64,000 nt of DNA from Amoebidium appalachense (GCA_963693365.1 CAVNZM010000007.1:8494001-8558000); one strand, 5' to 3'. Counted from the stretch's first letter, positions 46,718 through 61,264 are shown. Translations and numbers: made by a program. The notes: generated from the letters alone by a model not told the origin.

Positions 46718-48164
46718 TCCACCCCCACCCCACCCTCATCCCCTTCCCTTCCCCTTCTCCTTCCACACACAGACACGGACACACACACACACACAAATCA
46801 GAGAAAAAAATGGGGGGGGGGGGGGAAGGGGGGAGAGGGGGGGGGGGGGGGGGGGGGAGGGGATAGCCACCAAAGCCGTCCCACAAAGGCATTTCTTTGC
46901 TACCCGTCACACGCCCTATGTGTAGGGATCCCCTACGTGTGGTTGGATAAAAACTTCGTCCACGGGTATTTATGATTGGTCCAGATCAAAAAACCGTTTT
47001 GGTAAGGGGAGCCCCTACGTAAACTGCTCCGTCTCATCATTAGCACCATGCTGATTTCTAACAAGGGAAAGGTAGATAGAGCGATTGACGTGGGAAGCGT
47101 GGGGGAAGGGGGGGGAGGGGGGGGGGGGGGGGCTCTTGGATTCAATCAGGTCAGTGACTGTGGACTTATTATCAAGAATAGGGGAAGGACAAAACTGCAT
47201 CACGAACAGCAAAGAACCTGAGGTAAAAAAACTCGAAAAAACAAAGGAGGAAGAGGAAAGAGAGAAACAATGGGGTCACGAACCAGGATAGATGTGCGGA
47301 CCACAAAGGCCCACAGGGTGCGCATCTTATTGCTGGCCTGCAGGCCGGCAAGGACCCAGTTTGCAGCAAGAACAACCCCCCACAGGGCATAGAACCCCAC
47401 TGCAAAGCTGTACAGGTCATGTGTCTGGTGCCCAAGGCTAAGATGCAGCACTGCACGACCAATGCTCACTGCAGGAGAAAAAGGGGGGGAGGGGAGGGGA
47501 AAGGGGGTTTCGTGGTGAGTATCTTATGTGAGGGGCTAATGGTATCGATACACGAGGGGAAGCAACAATTACCACGCAGTGTTCAATTAGTGTCTTAGAC
47601 CATTGGAGTCGGTAAACCAGAGAGCAACAACTCCTTTGCAACAAGTTTAATGTTCCATGTGCATCTTGCTCATCACATTACAACACCAGTGAGGACACAT
47701 ACCCATCGAGGTGCAAAACGATCGGTACTGTAAGGATATGTGCACAAGTGACACACACACACACACACACTAACCCACCCACCCACCCACCCACACCCAC
47801 ACCCACCCAACAGATCTACACGTGTGGCTAAATGGGCCTACCAGGGATGGTCAGGAATGCCATGTTGACAAGCAGTAGTGATGTCCATGCCATCAGCAGG
47901 AACATCACCACCTGCACAAGAACATTAAGTCAGTATGCTGGTCTGGGCTGCACCTGGGGCCCCGTGTGCTATTCCTTGCCTGATATGTCTTCGTTGTCTT
48001 TATTTCCGCAACAAATGGCGTGATGTGGGGGGAAAAAAAAAAAAAAAAAAGAGGAAGAAAAGAAAAAGAAAGAAAGAAAAAACCACCACCACCACGACCA
48101 CCAAAAAAAACCCAAACAGCATACAGAGGACCTACCGTGCATGTGTAGGGAGGGAGGGAGGGAG

Positions 48165-48203
<39 letters not shown>

Positions 48204-48447
48204 GGGGGGTATTGCCTTTCGGGGATTTTTTTTGGAGGGGTGAAAGGGGGGGGGGGGGGGGGGGGGGGGAGGGGACCATTACTTTTAGGGGGAAGTCCGG
48301 CTTCTTTGATGATGTGATAGTGGGCTGCAGGGGCAGTGTGTCTGTAGGCATGTTGGGCAGTGGGGGCAGGTTGACGGGGTACAGCACCTCAAAGCCCCCT
48401 GGTGGTGGAGCAGGCCCCTCAACCTCTCCGTCTGTGCCCACATGTCA

Positions 48448-48508
<61 letters not shown>

Positions 48509-48720
48509 ATGCACCAACACGGACAGCTCAGCCCTACACCATATTGCATTCACCATGGTTCAAACACCCATTACTGTCCCTGTGTTCATGTGCATCAAAG
48601 GAAACTGAATAACACCCCCCCTGCCTCCCCTCCCCCCAACCCCTGACCTCCAAACAGTGTCCGTTGGTGCAACATCTCCCTCCCTCCCTCCCCTCCCCCC
48701 CCCCCCCCTCCAAACAAACA

Positions 48721-48759
<39 letters not shown>

Positions 48760-48784
48760 AATCCCTCCATATTCCACTTCCAAA

Positions 48785-48824
<40 letters not shown>

Positions 48825-49378
48825 ACACACACACACCAAAAACAAAAAGCCACATGCAGTTCTTACCATCATCGACATCCTCCCACTCATCCTCCCACAG
48901 CTCCGCACCATCCCCCTGACCGGGCCTACCCAGCCCCGGGGGCCCAGGCTGCAAACCCTGCAAGGGCAGAGCATGGGCAGCCATAGTCTCACTGGGCCCT
49001 AAAAGGTAGTCCGTGATCTGCAGCAGCCCACCCACTGCACTTGATAGGTCAGTAATTGCAAATGTGCACAACATAGCAAAGGATAAAGGATATTGCACGA
49101 CCCCTCCTCTTCCTCCCTCCCCCCCTCCCACCCAAACCCCCCCCCCCCCCCCCCCCCCCAAACACACACACACACCCTGCACCACAAGCACACAAACAGC
49201 AGCACACACATACTCCCATTTCTCATGCGTAAATACGTGCGTCGAAGGCAACCCCCCCCCCCCCCCCCCTCCCCCCTCCCTTGTTGGCAAACAGTGAGCC
49301 CGCATGGGCAGGCAGGTGGGCGGACAGACACACGTTGTAAACCACTCATCACAACAAACATAAACACCTACACCTTTA

Positions 49379-49425
<47 letters not shown>

Positions 49426-49601
49426 AAAAAAAGAGAAAGAAAGAAAAAAATCCACTTACCCAATCCCCAACCTGAAAAAGGATAACCTCCCTAGTTCAGA
49501 TGTTCAACATACCTCTACCATGTGCACACACATCCACACACACTACTATATACACGCCCACATGCACAAAGATATCCAACCCACTTAAACACCACCACAG
49601 A

Positions 49602-49633
<32 letters not shown>

Positions 49634-50050
49634 ACAGCCACCCACCCACCCACCCACCCACACCCATTCCTCTCCGCCCCCCCTCCCCCTCCCTCCCCCC
49701 CCCCCTGCCCCCCTCTCCCCCTCCCCCTCCCCCTCCCACGAACACACACATTTACACACATGCACGCACCCCATCTGAGCCAGGATGCGACTGCGCACTT
49801 GCATGTCTGGCGCACAGACAGGGACTCGAGGGTCACGGGCACCACCACGTGGAACAGCAGCAGGTCGATAGGCATCGTGGCCACTGGCTCAGCAAACAGC
49901 ATCTGCAGAAAAAAAAAGAGGTGGGTAGGTGCGTGGATGGGGAGGGAGGGGGGAGGAGAGGGGGAAGAGGGGGGGGGGGGGGGGAGTGAGAGTGAGAGAG
50001 AGAGAGAGGGTTGTGCCTTTCTCTCCGCCAATGGTGGTGGTGGTGGTGGT

Positions 50051-50081
<31 letters not shown>

Positions 50082-50127
50082 GAGGGGGAGGGGGATGTTA
50101 GTTTATTTCTCTCTTCTTTCTTTCACT

Positions 50128-50162
<35 letters not shown>

Positions 50163-50241
50163 TGCACCCACCCACCACCTTTCCCCTGCCTTGCCCCTGA
50201 GCTTTGAAATGGGGAAAGGGAGGGAGCCTGTGTGTGTGTGT

Positions 50242-50337
<96 letters not shown>

Positions 50338-50661
50338 GGGGGGAGGGGGGGGGATTTTGGGCTTTTCCTCCTACCCCTCCTCTCTTTTTGCCCTTCAACT
50401 ACTTCGTCGGTGTATGCTTGATGCTCCAGCATAAGACTCTGGGGCAAATGGTGTTGTTGCCTTACACGGGCATGAAAGAGCAGAGGGAGGTAAAAGAGGG
50501 ACGGAGTGAAGGGGGGGGGTGGGGGAGGGGGGGGGGGGGGGGGGGGGCATGGGAGAGGAAAGGGGATTGAAAGAGGGACCAAGAGAAGGGGGGCAGGGGG
50601 GGGGGGGGGGGGGGGACAGTTGCATGGGAGAGGAGAGGGAAGTGAAAGAGGGACGGAGAGA

Positions 50662-50700
<39 letters not shown>

Positions 50701-52452
50701 AGAGGCATGGGAGAGCAGAGGGAAGTGAAAGGGGGAAGGAGAGAGAGAGGGGGGGATATACCTGGAGGGGAGCAAAGCCCAATCTGCAGCAGGCTTTGAC
50801 TGGCAGGTAGACGAGAATCAGAATCAGCAGGCCGTACATGATGGTCGACAGAAGAATGCGCCGCATGTGCTGCCCCAGTGGCAGCTCCACCTGACAAAAA
50901 GCCAATCAGCAAAGGGTTATGCAATAGGTAACGTGTGGTAACGTGGTACAGTATCACTATTTTACGAGGTGCAGCGCACGTATGGCAATTATACAAAGAA
51001 GGTGTTTGTAAAATAACTAAAAAAGTAGAAGATGGAACAGTATCAGTATGTGCATGGGTAGTGTTGGTATGACACTAGCACCATTCACTGCCCATCGGCC
51101 GTGTCTGTACGCTATATACCACACGCGTTCATAGACCTGACCCAACCATGCAATGCCATGCCTGAAAATCGAAAGCTGGCGAATTTTGCTGACACCAATA
51201 AAAAATAGCCCTCCCATCTTCCAACACATCTTTCCACCCCAAACCCATCAACACACTGTCCACACACACACACACACCCCACAACACACACACTCATCGT
51301 TATGTCCTTTCCAACCACCCCAAAAACTAAACACACCAACCCACAAAACCTGCATTGAAGCCTTTTATAACACTTGCTGACACCCTAATCAAACCGACCA
51401 AACAATCGTTTACCGTAACATACCATCTCCCTTACGGGCTGGAACGCAGGGTCGTTTGGATTACGCAGGAACCACAGCACACCTGGCCGTAATTCCACTC
51501 GCATCACTGCGTGGGCAGGCTGTTAGCACGCGTGCGCACACATTGAACACTGAAAAAAATGATGTTCTGTGTTTGTGGGTTTCACAAACAATACGCCACA
51601 AAAAAAAAAAAAAGAAAATAAAAACAGGGGGGGGGGGGGGGGTTTGAATGCGGAACACAGTACGAAGTACGCATAGACGATGAGAAGCATGATGCAGGAC
51701 ACATGCAAAGGCAAACATTCAAGTATGCAGCATCAGCCATGCGCACAGTATGCGTCATAAGCAGAGCCCATCCTCAGGGAGGGCCCAAGTCATCAATTGC
51801 GTCTGAGTTTCGACCCCTTAGCCCGCGTATATACGACGCTCCAACTCAGACAGCAGCATCAACTGAACTTGGGTGGGTCAACCCGTCTTGATCAAAGACG
51901 AGCAGGGTTGCTTATGCAAGCAAGGTGAGCAAAACGGTGAAGATGTGTGTGCAAACTAATGCAGTGCAGCGACAAACGCGTATGTGCTTACAGATGCACG
52001 ACACAGAGCAACCATGCCCGGTTGCATGGAAGTAAAGATGTCTCCACACAGTGGTCTGTCCTGAAAGGACACCTCTGAAAGAAGACAGGGGGGGTTTGAA
52101 TGCGGAACACAGTACGAAGTACGCATAGACGATGAGAAGCATGATGCAGGACACATGCAAAGGCAAACATTCAAGTATGCAGCATCAGCCATGCGCACAG
52201 TATGCGTCATAAGCAGAGCCCATCCTCAGGGAGGGCCCAAGTCATCAATTGCGTCTGAGTTTCGACCCCTTAGCCCGCGTATATGGGGGGGGGGGGGGGG
52301 GGGGAATGTGCGTGCGTGCAAGTGTGTGCGCGGGCGCGGGCGCGGGTACATGGGTGGATGCGCGGTTGCATGCAATTGTGCCTGCGTGCATGTATGCTTG
52401 CCAGTGTCCGCAGAGCAGCATGAATGTAGAAAGAGAAAACACAAATTTGCAG

Positions 52453-52492
<40 letters not shown>

Positions 52493-52558
52493 GGGGGATT
52501 CAAGTTGGAGCAAAAGGTCCCAAAAGGGGCAGGAAGGCGGGGGAGTGGGGGATGGGGA

Positions 52559-52598
<40 letters not shown>

Positions 52599-53242
52599 TG
52601 GGGGGGGGGGGGGGGGGTGCATACAGGCGACAAAGGAGGCAAAGTGGGACATGTAGAGCATGCCGACCAGCCAGTGCAGGAAGGATGACGTGATGGGGGC
52701 AGCAGTGAAGTAGGCCGTACGGTCTGCAAGCGTGGCATCAAGCACCACCAAGGTGCAGATGTCGAGCCACCACCCACACAGAAGGGGGAACACACCAAGC
52801 TCGACGAGAAGAAGCATGCACACCTGGAGGGCAAAAAAAAAGGGGGGGGGGGGGGGGGGGGGGGAGGGGGGGAAGAAGAGGGAAATTGTGAGAATGGTCA
52901 CTGCGGTTCCATGTGTTTTTGAAAAAATGTTGTTTGCTTACTTTGTCACTTGTACGTGAACGTACATGGTTGCAAGACCGGTCAGCAAGCCAGTTGGAAC
53001 ACCCCCTGAGGAGGGTGTGAGTGCTGTGTGTGTGTGTGTGTGTGTGTGTGCATGCATGGATGCGCTGTGTGTGTGTGTGTGTGTGTGTGTGCATGCGTGG
53101 ATGCGCTGTGTTTGTGTGTGCCCGCCCACATACCCGTGTACGTGCCCACATGTGCCGACACGTGTGGGTGCTCGAGTGATGCATGCTGGTGCATGTACGT
53201 GTAGATATCTAATACGAGGGAAACCTCTGCCGTGTAAATATG

Positions 53243-53280
<38 letters not shown>

Positions 53281-53359
53281 GTGCGTGATCGCGTGAGTGT
53301 GTGTGTGCCTGTGTGCCTGGCTGCACTTGTGCGCACACGTGTGTGCATGCGTATTTGTG

Positions 53360-53391
<32 letters not shown>

Positions 53392-54624
53392 CATATATGT
53401 GCGAGTGTGCATGTACGTGGGTGCAAATATAGGTTTTCACGGTGCACTGACCTTCACGAAGACACAGAAGAACTGCAGGGTCTGACGTAGCACCTTGCCA
53501 AACACACTGTTCATGGGCGTCAACATGGACGAAACGGACTGCAGAGATGAAAGAAAAACGTAAGCACACAGGTACCAAAGAGTACATGCGCATGCACACA
53601 AATCCCCTCCTCAATGTGTAGCACGGCTTCCTATGTAATGCCACAAATCAAGGGAAAATGTAATCCTCAAAGATTCGCCACTTGTCAACCAGATATCTAC
53701 ATGACCCCACCAACACAACCAAGAGCCCGCCATAAAAACCAAGAAATGCAAATCCCAGAAACGTGTGTGCCTGAAATATGAACGGCCAAGACGGGGAAAC
53801 GCCATGAGACCATTCATCACCTATAACACACTTGGATAGCAAACTCATATCTGGAGTACTTTGTGAAGAAAATTGAAAAATGTGTTCTACAAACGTGTTC
53901 AATCATGCCTCCTAGCCCAAACGATAAATCCCCATGTGTGTAAGTAGTTGAAATGCAACCGAAATACATGAAATGCAAACGGCACACACACATAATAAAC
54001 ACAATAATTGCTTTAAAAAAAAGACAAATAACACAATATACTCACCAGATAGAATGCGCCAAACAGTGCCACCATGCAGTAGCCAATAATCGTGTCTACC
54101 ACAGGAGCCACAAACTCATAGGGAGACAGTGGTTGGGTCACTACCCCCTCCACCGTTCCATTCCCCTCCATTGCTAAAGTCATGTTTGCTGCAAGAGTAG
54201 CATTGATCGCTTCGGTAATAGTGGTTGGCCTGTATGGGACGAAAAGGTTTAAAGGTAAGGATGTAGTCACGGTGATGTGCGAGTGGGTGGGGTAGAATGG
54301 GCTTGCTGCTGATGATTCCGTAAAGGGAATGTTTTTTGTAAAATAAAAAACAAAAAAAAACGAAAGGTTCTGCATACACACGTAGGGTTTTCGGTATTCT
54401 TCCTGATTCCTTGAAACTGACTCGTGTTTACCTAGTTTCATACACATGTAGGTTTTCGGGTGGTCCCCCCCCCCCCCCCCCCCCCCCCCCACTTGGTTTC
54501 TCTTCTTCTCTCCCCCCCCCCCCCCTTCCCCTCTCCCCCCCCCTCCCTCCCCCCCCCCCCCCCCCCCCTCCCCTCCAATGCCCGCCCGCCCCCACTTTCT
54601 TTTCCCTGTTTTTTTGGTGGTGGT

Positions 54625-54668
<44 letters not shown>

Positions 54669-55266
54669 CGCGCGCGCGCACAATTTGGGGGGGGGGGGGG
54701 GGGGGGGGGGGAGAGAGAGAGAGAGAGATGGGGGGGGGGGGGGTAAATACGGAATCAGGTGCAGCATTGCGGCACCCCTCTTGAGGGAGTAGAAGCATGT
54801 AGCAATAAGGTTTGTAGCCACGGCCCCCAGGATGAAGGGCATAAAGGCAAAGGTCACCACAAACACACTGATAAACAGCAGCACCCAGAACATGTTCTCG
54901 ATAAGGTTGACTATGGGCCCTGTCAGACCGACGAGCTCTGTTTCAGAGGAACATTAGTCAAGTATCAGCGGCATGGTTTATGGTTACACGTTTTTTTTGC
55001 TGCAACTCGATGCCGTGAAAAAAAACGTGGAAAGGCTTACGAGGAATTGGGAGACAGAAACATGAATATTTGGTGTGGTGGTGGTAGTGGTGGTGGTTGC
55101 TGTGTGTGGGTGTGTGCACGTGCACGGATACATGAGCACGTCTACGTGGTGTGCACAGGTGTGGCATGCAAGGTGTGTTGTACAGTGTGCAGGGGCAGGC
55201 CTCTAGTCCTGGCATGTCTTTGAGTTGCAGCCCACCTCCCCCCCCTCCCCCCCGCGTGCGCACACA

Positions 55267-55318
<52 letters not shown>

Positions 55319-55513
55319 CGCGCGCGCGCGATACGCACACATGCACACACACGCATGCACACAGACAGTTGGAGGGCAGCAAAAGCACAACCCAGAACCT
55401 ATTGCCTCTTCCATTTCCTAATCCCATGCACCGGTATGCACCAGCAACCCAAGAACATGTTCACTTTACACACTGGGTATATGCCTAATCACCAGTATCA
55501 ATTTCAGAAGGCA

Positions 55514-55546
<33 letters not shown>

Positions 55547-55763
55547 CTCCCTCTCCCCCCTCCTCCCCTTCCCATCCTCTCTGGCACAACCACCAGACCA
55601 CCACCACATCAACCAACACCCACCCGATCGACCCTCTTGCTCAGTTTCTACACTTGCACTTACTTTCTTAACAGCATATCCCCCCCCCCCCCCCCTCCCC
55701 CCCCCAACCCACCCACCCACACACCACACACCGGCCCTCACCTCACCCCCTTCCCCCCCCCCC

Positions 55764-55794
<31 letters not shown>

Positions 55795-58723
55795 AGAGAG
55801 AGAACCCTCCCCCCCCCCCCCCCCTCTCTTCCCCTCCCCCTCCCCCCCCCCCCCCCCCCCCTCAAACTTCCCCCTTCAAACACACATACACCCACACACC
55901 CACCGATCCACCCTCCTCAAACACCCACCCACCCACCCACCCACCCACCCACCCACCCACCCACCCACCCACCCACCCACCCACCCACCCACACACAAGC
56001 AACACACACCTTCGAATGACACATCCTCATGCGGCCCTTCAAAGAACGCCGCCAGCCCAAAGTTCACCACATTGTTATCCTCTGCACCCCCCTGTGCCGC
56101 TCCCCTTCCACCGACCCCCCCATCGTCATCACCAAAATCCCCCTCCTCCCCGTCTCTATCCCCACCTTCACCCCCTTCACTATCATATTCATCTTCGTAA
56201 TTTTCATCCATATCTTCCCATTCATCATCGTTATCCAACCGCGGGGGTATCTCGTCCCCACCCTCACCGCCCGCCGCCGCCGCCGCCTGTTGTGCTGCTG
56301 CCCATTCGTTATATGCCCTCATGCTGCTCTCGGGAATATCTCGTCCACCAGCGTCATTTATTGGCGCATATCCACTCCCACCCTCCACCCCATGTTCAAC
56401 CGACGGGCCCACATTACTACCCGCATATCCCGTTCTCATATTCGGATATCTCTGCCGTGGTGGGTGCGTATGTGTTGTGTCCCCACTCCCCGATGGACCA
56501 GCATCATCGTTCCATCTACCCTCATCCCCACCCCACACATCCGTCCCGTGTGTGTTTTCATCACCCATATTCTCACCCTCACCACCACGTGTGTGTTCGT
56601 TGCCTGGTGTGGAACCCTCAGGAGGTGGTGGGTGTGCGGTGCCTGCGTGTGGGTGCGTTTGTGGTGGGGCACCGGGCAGTTGGTTGGGTATTTGTTCTCT
56701 GTTGTTGTTTGGTTGTGCGGCTGCGCCCTGTTGTTGCTGTTGCTGCCTCTGTTGCCGTTGTTGGCGTTGACGGTGCTCTCGCATCTATGACGAGACAATC
56801 ATTACCAAGAAGGGAAAAAAAAAGAAAGAGAGAGAAAGACACGTATTGCACATACCCGGCAGAGTGCATAATCCCCTGTCAACATAGCGGACCAGGGAGA
56901 CACATATGACTTTTAAACAATTGCCAAACATCAACTCCACAGGATGACCCAACGGTGTAGTCTCATAGAAACATTCCCATTTACTAAGTTAGAAAACCGA
57001 GGGGGGTTTAAATGCGTCATAAAGAACGAAATATACATAAACAACGGGCAACACGATGCAGAGTGCAAACCACACATAAAGAGTATGCATAATAAGTAGA
57101 GGACTTCCTCAGGGGGGCCCACGTCATCCACAGAACCCGAGTTTCGACCCATTCACCTCGTCAACGAAACCCAGCTCATATGGTGCCGGTAGTCTGTAGC
57201 ACTCACAAAATGAAAAAATGAAAAAAATACTTCTCGTCGGTCAATATGAAAAATTCTTGAATAGCTCGAACAGCCTCACCGAGATCTGTCGAGTGGCGCA
57301 GAGAACCCAAAAAGCGCCAATTTGACCCCCCGACCTCAGCCGATGACGTCATCAAACCAGCCTAGAGATCAGTGCTTGATATTCCATATATAGATGTTGC
57401 TATAGATAGTCTATGGATATTCATGGGTTCGAAATTTGACACCCAAGGGGGGTTCTTTAGGTTTTCACAAATATTTCAGTTATTTTTTGCAAATTTGAAT
57501 TTCTGAAAAAAGTTCTACCGATAAGTTGACTGCGCTGAGCACGTAGAACGCCTTATTTTTGTTTTAGCACCCCTCCTTCATTGTTTTCCAAAAAAAAAGC
57601 GCCAATTTAGGGTCAATTAGTAAAAATCTAAATTTTCAAACCAATTATCCAAATGTTCCTATGGGGAGCGACGATCCTTCGGATCGGGGTGATTTTTGGA
57701 TCTGAAATTGGAGGGCTTCAGAGTTCCGGCACCATACTGTTTCACTTGAACATGGGAGGGTCACCCGTCTTGATCAGAGAAGAGCAGGGTTACTTATGCG
57801 AGCACGCAACAGGCAAGGGCAGTGGGAAAAGCCGGGGGTTAGAGTTGCAGCAGTAAGAAGAACCAAGAAAAATATAGATAGGAACTCAGGACAAGGGGCT
57901 TCTGGGAAGCTCCCCCGTCGCTACCTAAGTCGACACTTTAGTGGCTAACATATCAAACCAGCTGAAAAGAATCAAGTCTCGAAGGCCGCATAATTCGAGG
58001 GAAAATATAAGACTTGACTCACGCCGCAGGGTAGTAACACGTTTACTCGGGTGGAACTTTAACGATTTCAAACGGAAAGCTATGCCCCCGAATGTCAGCC
58101 GGGAATATGGGTGGGTGGGTGGGTGGGTGGGGGGGGGGGGGGGGGGAGGGGGGCACTAGCTACAAGGTTACGATGGACAAACTTTCACTAAGTGATCTCG
58201 CATAGCCCAAACCCAACAATGCAAGCCATCAAAACGGAAACCCGGCCAGCCATTTGAGCCAATTGCCAGCCATATCGAGAAATAACACCGGAAACCAGCC
58301 ACCCCATTGGCCACAACTATCCAATCACATCGTCTTACTTGATTTAGCTGTAACTGCTGCAATCAACCCAATCCACAACCCACGAGCTATCATACCTAAA
58401 CCCCGCGACGCCATTAACTGCAATCAACCAAACATATTTGTTATTTAAATTTTAATTACCTGCTGCATCTGGCGCTGTTGGAAGTGCTGGTCGTCATCGT
58501 CATCAGGCAGATTATTTGTCAGGAAGTTGTTGAGGGCCATGAGGGCCAGGAACACAAACAGGATGGACGAGGCTATGGCACAGCCCTCCACACAGTCCAT
58601 CATGATGTGCCTGTGGCCAGCAGTGAGTTGGTTGTAACACACAGGACATTCATACATCCCCCCTCCCCCCCCCCCCCCCCCCCCCCCCCACACACACACA
58701 CCCTTCCCCCCAAACATGTGTGT

Positions 58724-58780
<57 letters not shown>

Positions 58781-59613
58781 TAATAATAATGATCATAATA
58801 ATAATACTGAAGAAGATTCATGCTCCCTAGACACATACGGCTTCTCTTGTGTCTCTTGCCATCATGTAAGTCTGTTAGAGTATTCAATCAGCCCTCGTGC
58901 ATGCAGCCACGCACACACACGAACACAGGCAGGCAAGCACACACGCATACAGGCAAAACCCACACACGGAGGCATACGCACACGGACGCACGGATGCTTG
59001 CACACGACATTAGGTCTGTAGTTCCATCCACCAATTCCACTCATACACGGAACCCCCCCCCCCCCCCCCCCCCTCCCCCCCCCCCCCCCCCTCTCCCCCA
59101 AGAGGGGAAAAAAAAAAAAAAAAAAAAAAAAAAAAACACGACCGCCGCCACACACGCACTATTCCTTCACACACTGCAACCACCGAACCACCTCTACTGA
59201 GTGCCCCACTCACATAAAGTTCAGGCGGTTGTGTGGGGGCCACAAGTCCTGGGGGTAAAAGAACAGCCGCCATATGCACGTGGTGATGAACGGCATGACC
59301 ACCAGCCAGCTGAAAAAAAACGAAAAAAAAATCGTCAGCATATACACAGAAAACATGGCACACATATTTCCAGATGGGGATAAATCAGAAGCACTCGGGC
59401 CAGTGCATAAACATCAAAAGTTTGGTTCAACATACAAGTACAAAGGTGTATCTAATTAACAGAGCAATCACGGGGGATGTCTAGACCCTCCTGAAGCGAT
59501 ACAAGGGAGGGGCTTTTAACTATGTTACGCAATTCACAGTGCAAAGACGCAGAACGACAAACATATGCAAGAATCGCAGGCAACCTTACTTGTATACTTA
59601 AGTGCATAGAAAA

Positions 59614-59644
<31 letters not shown>

Positions 59645-59829
59645 GGGAGAGGTGTGTGTGTGTGGGGGGGGGGGGGGGGGGGGGGGGGAGGGGGGGAGGG
59701 GGAGAGAGAAACAACCGCTGCCCACACATGGCCACAGGTTGCACACACACGAAAGAATACAGGCACGGGCACAGACGCAGGCGCAGGCGCACACGCACAC
59801 ATACACAAACCCCCCCCCCCCCAAAAAAA

Positions 59830-59860
<31 letters not shown>

Positions 59861-61264
59861 CGCACACACGAACACACACCACCCACTTTTACCGTTTTGT
59901 CGCAGCACACATACGTACCAGAACACGACTAGGCCCAGTCTCAGGGCATAACGCAGGGTGCCCACACACTGCTGCAGAACCCCAAGCACAAGCTCCCCTA
60001 CAGGCAACCGACTAGGTGCCCCCGCCGCATACACTGCAAAAATGAAGAAGAAGAAGAAGAAGAAAAAGAAGAAGAAGAAGGGGGAAACAAAGACAGTCAG
60101 TACGACGAGAAAACAAACACGTGCGCACTCACAGGCAGAGGGGTAAGGCAGATACGAAACAACTTGTTACGATCCCCATCTGACTATATAAAACACTCAA
60201 AGAAAAACACCAAGTCAGTACAATGAGCGCATATACACGCGCACAGATACCCAAAGAGAACAAACAGTAAACCGTTACGACCCCCACCCAAATGATTAAT
60301 CTTCTGACAATCCTACACATGGTTATCTCTATGAGAAAACGATGGTTTTGTGATCGAAAAGGCCCCAAAACACGAAACCGCTCTCACCCACATAACCCCC
60401 ATAAATCAGATGACCGCTGAGAGGTAGATCTGACGAGACTCTCGAGAGGGTCAGTGGAAATAGGGTATGCATTCCGGAGGCCGCCGCAGGGGGAGGGGGG
60501 GGGGGGGGGGGGTTTGAATGCGGAACACGGTACGAAGTACGCATACACGATGAGAAGCATCGTGCAGGACACATGCAAAGGCAAACATTCAAGTATGCAA
60601 CATCATCCATGCGCACAGTATGCGTCATAAGCAGAGCCCATCCTCAGGGAGGGCCCAAGTCATCAATTGCGTCTGAGTTTCGACCCCCTAGCCCGCGTAT
60701 ATACGACTCTCCAACTCAGACAGCAGCATCAACTGAACATGGGAGGGTCAACCCGTCTTGATCAAAGACGAGCAGGGTTGCTTATGCAAGCAAGGTAAAA
60801 AACGGTGAAGATGTGAGTGCAAACTAATGCAGTGCAGCGAAAAATGTGTATGTGCTTACAGATGCACGACACAGAGCAACCATGCCCGGTTGCATGGAAG
60901 TAAAGCGGTCTCCACACAGTGGTCTGTCCTGAAAGGACACCTTTGAAAGAAGACTGGGGGGGTTTGAATGCGGAACACGGTACGAAGTACGCATACACGA
61001 TGAGAAGCATCGTGCAGGACACATGCAAAGGCAAACATTCAAGTATGCAACATCATCCATGCGCACAGTATACGTCATAAGCAGAGCCCATCCCTCAGGG
61101 AGGGCCCAAGTCATCAATTGCGTCTGAGTTTCGACCCCTTAGCCCGCGTATGGGGGGGGGGGGGGGGGGGAGAGAAGGGGGGGTTACAGTGTAGAAAGTA
61201 CATATTCATGAATCTCAACACAATGCAGAAAGCTAAGCACGAATGAAGAGTGTGGATCATCCGA

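Noticed and set aside
51833-52094. Interior of the TRIM-like element as a tRNA or 5S RNA gene
   Set aside because: It contains a hairpin (CGTCTT/AAGACG), but I could not fold a cloverleaf or match 5S landmarks.
54776-54937. MARCH6 exon 8 ending at GTGCCG (54775)
   Set aside because: That donor is weak and leaves the wrong phase for the next exon. GTATTT at 54750 gives the correct phase with the pyrimidine-preceded acceptor at 54230.
55924-55993. (CCCA)n array as an internal telomere
   Set aside because: The unit is four bases (CCCA/TGGG), not a telomeric hexamer, and it lies inside a MARCH6 intron.
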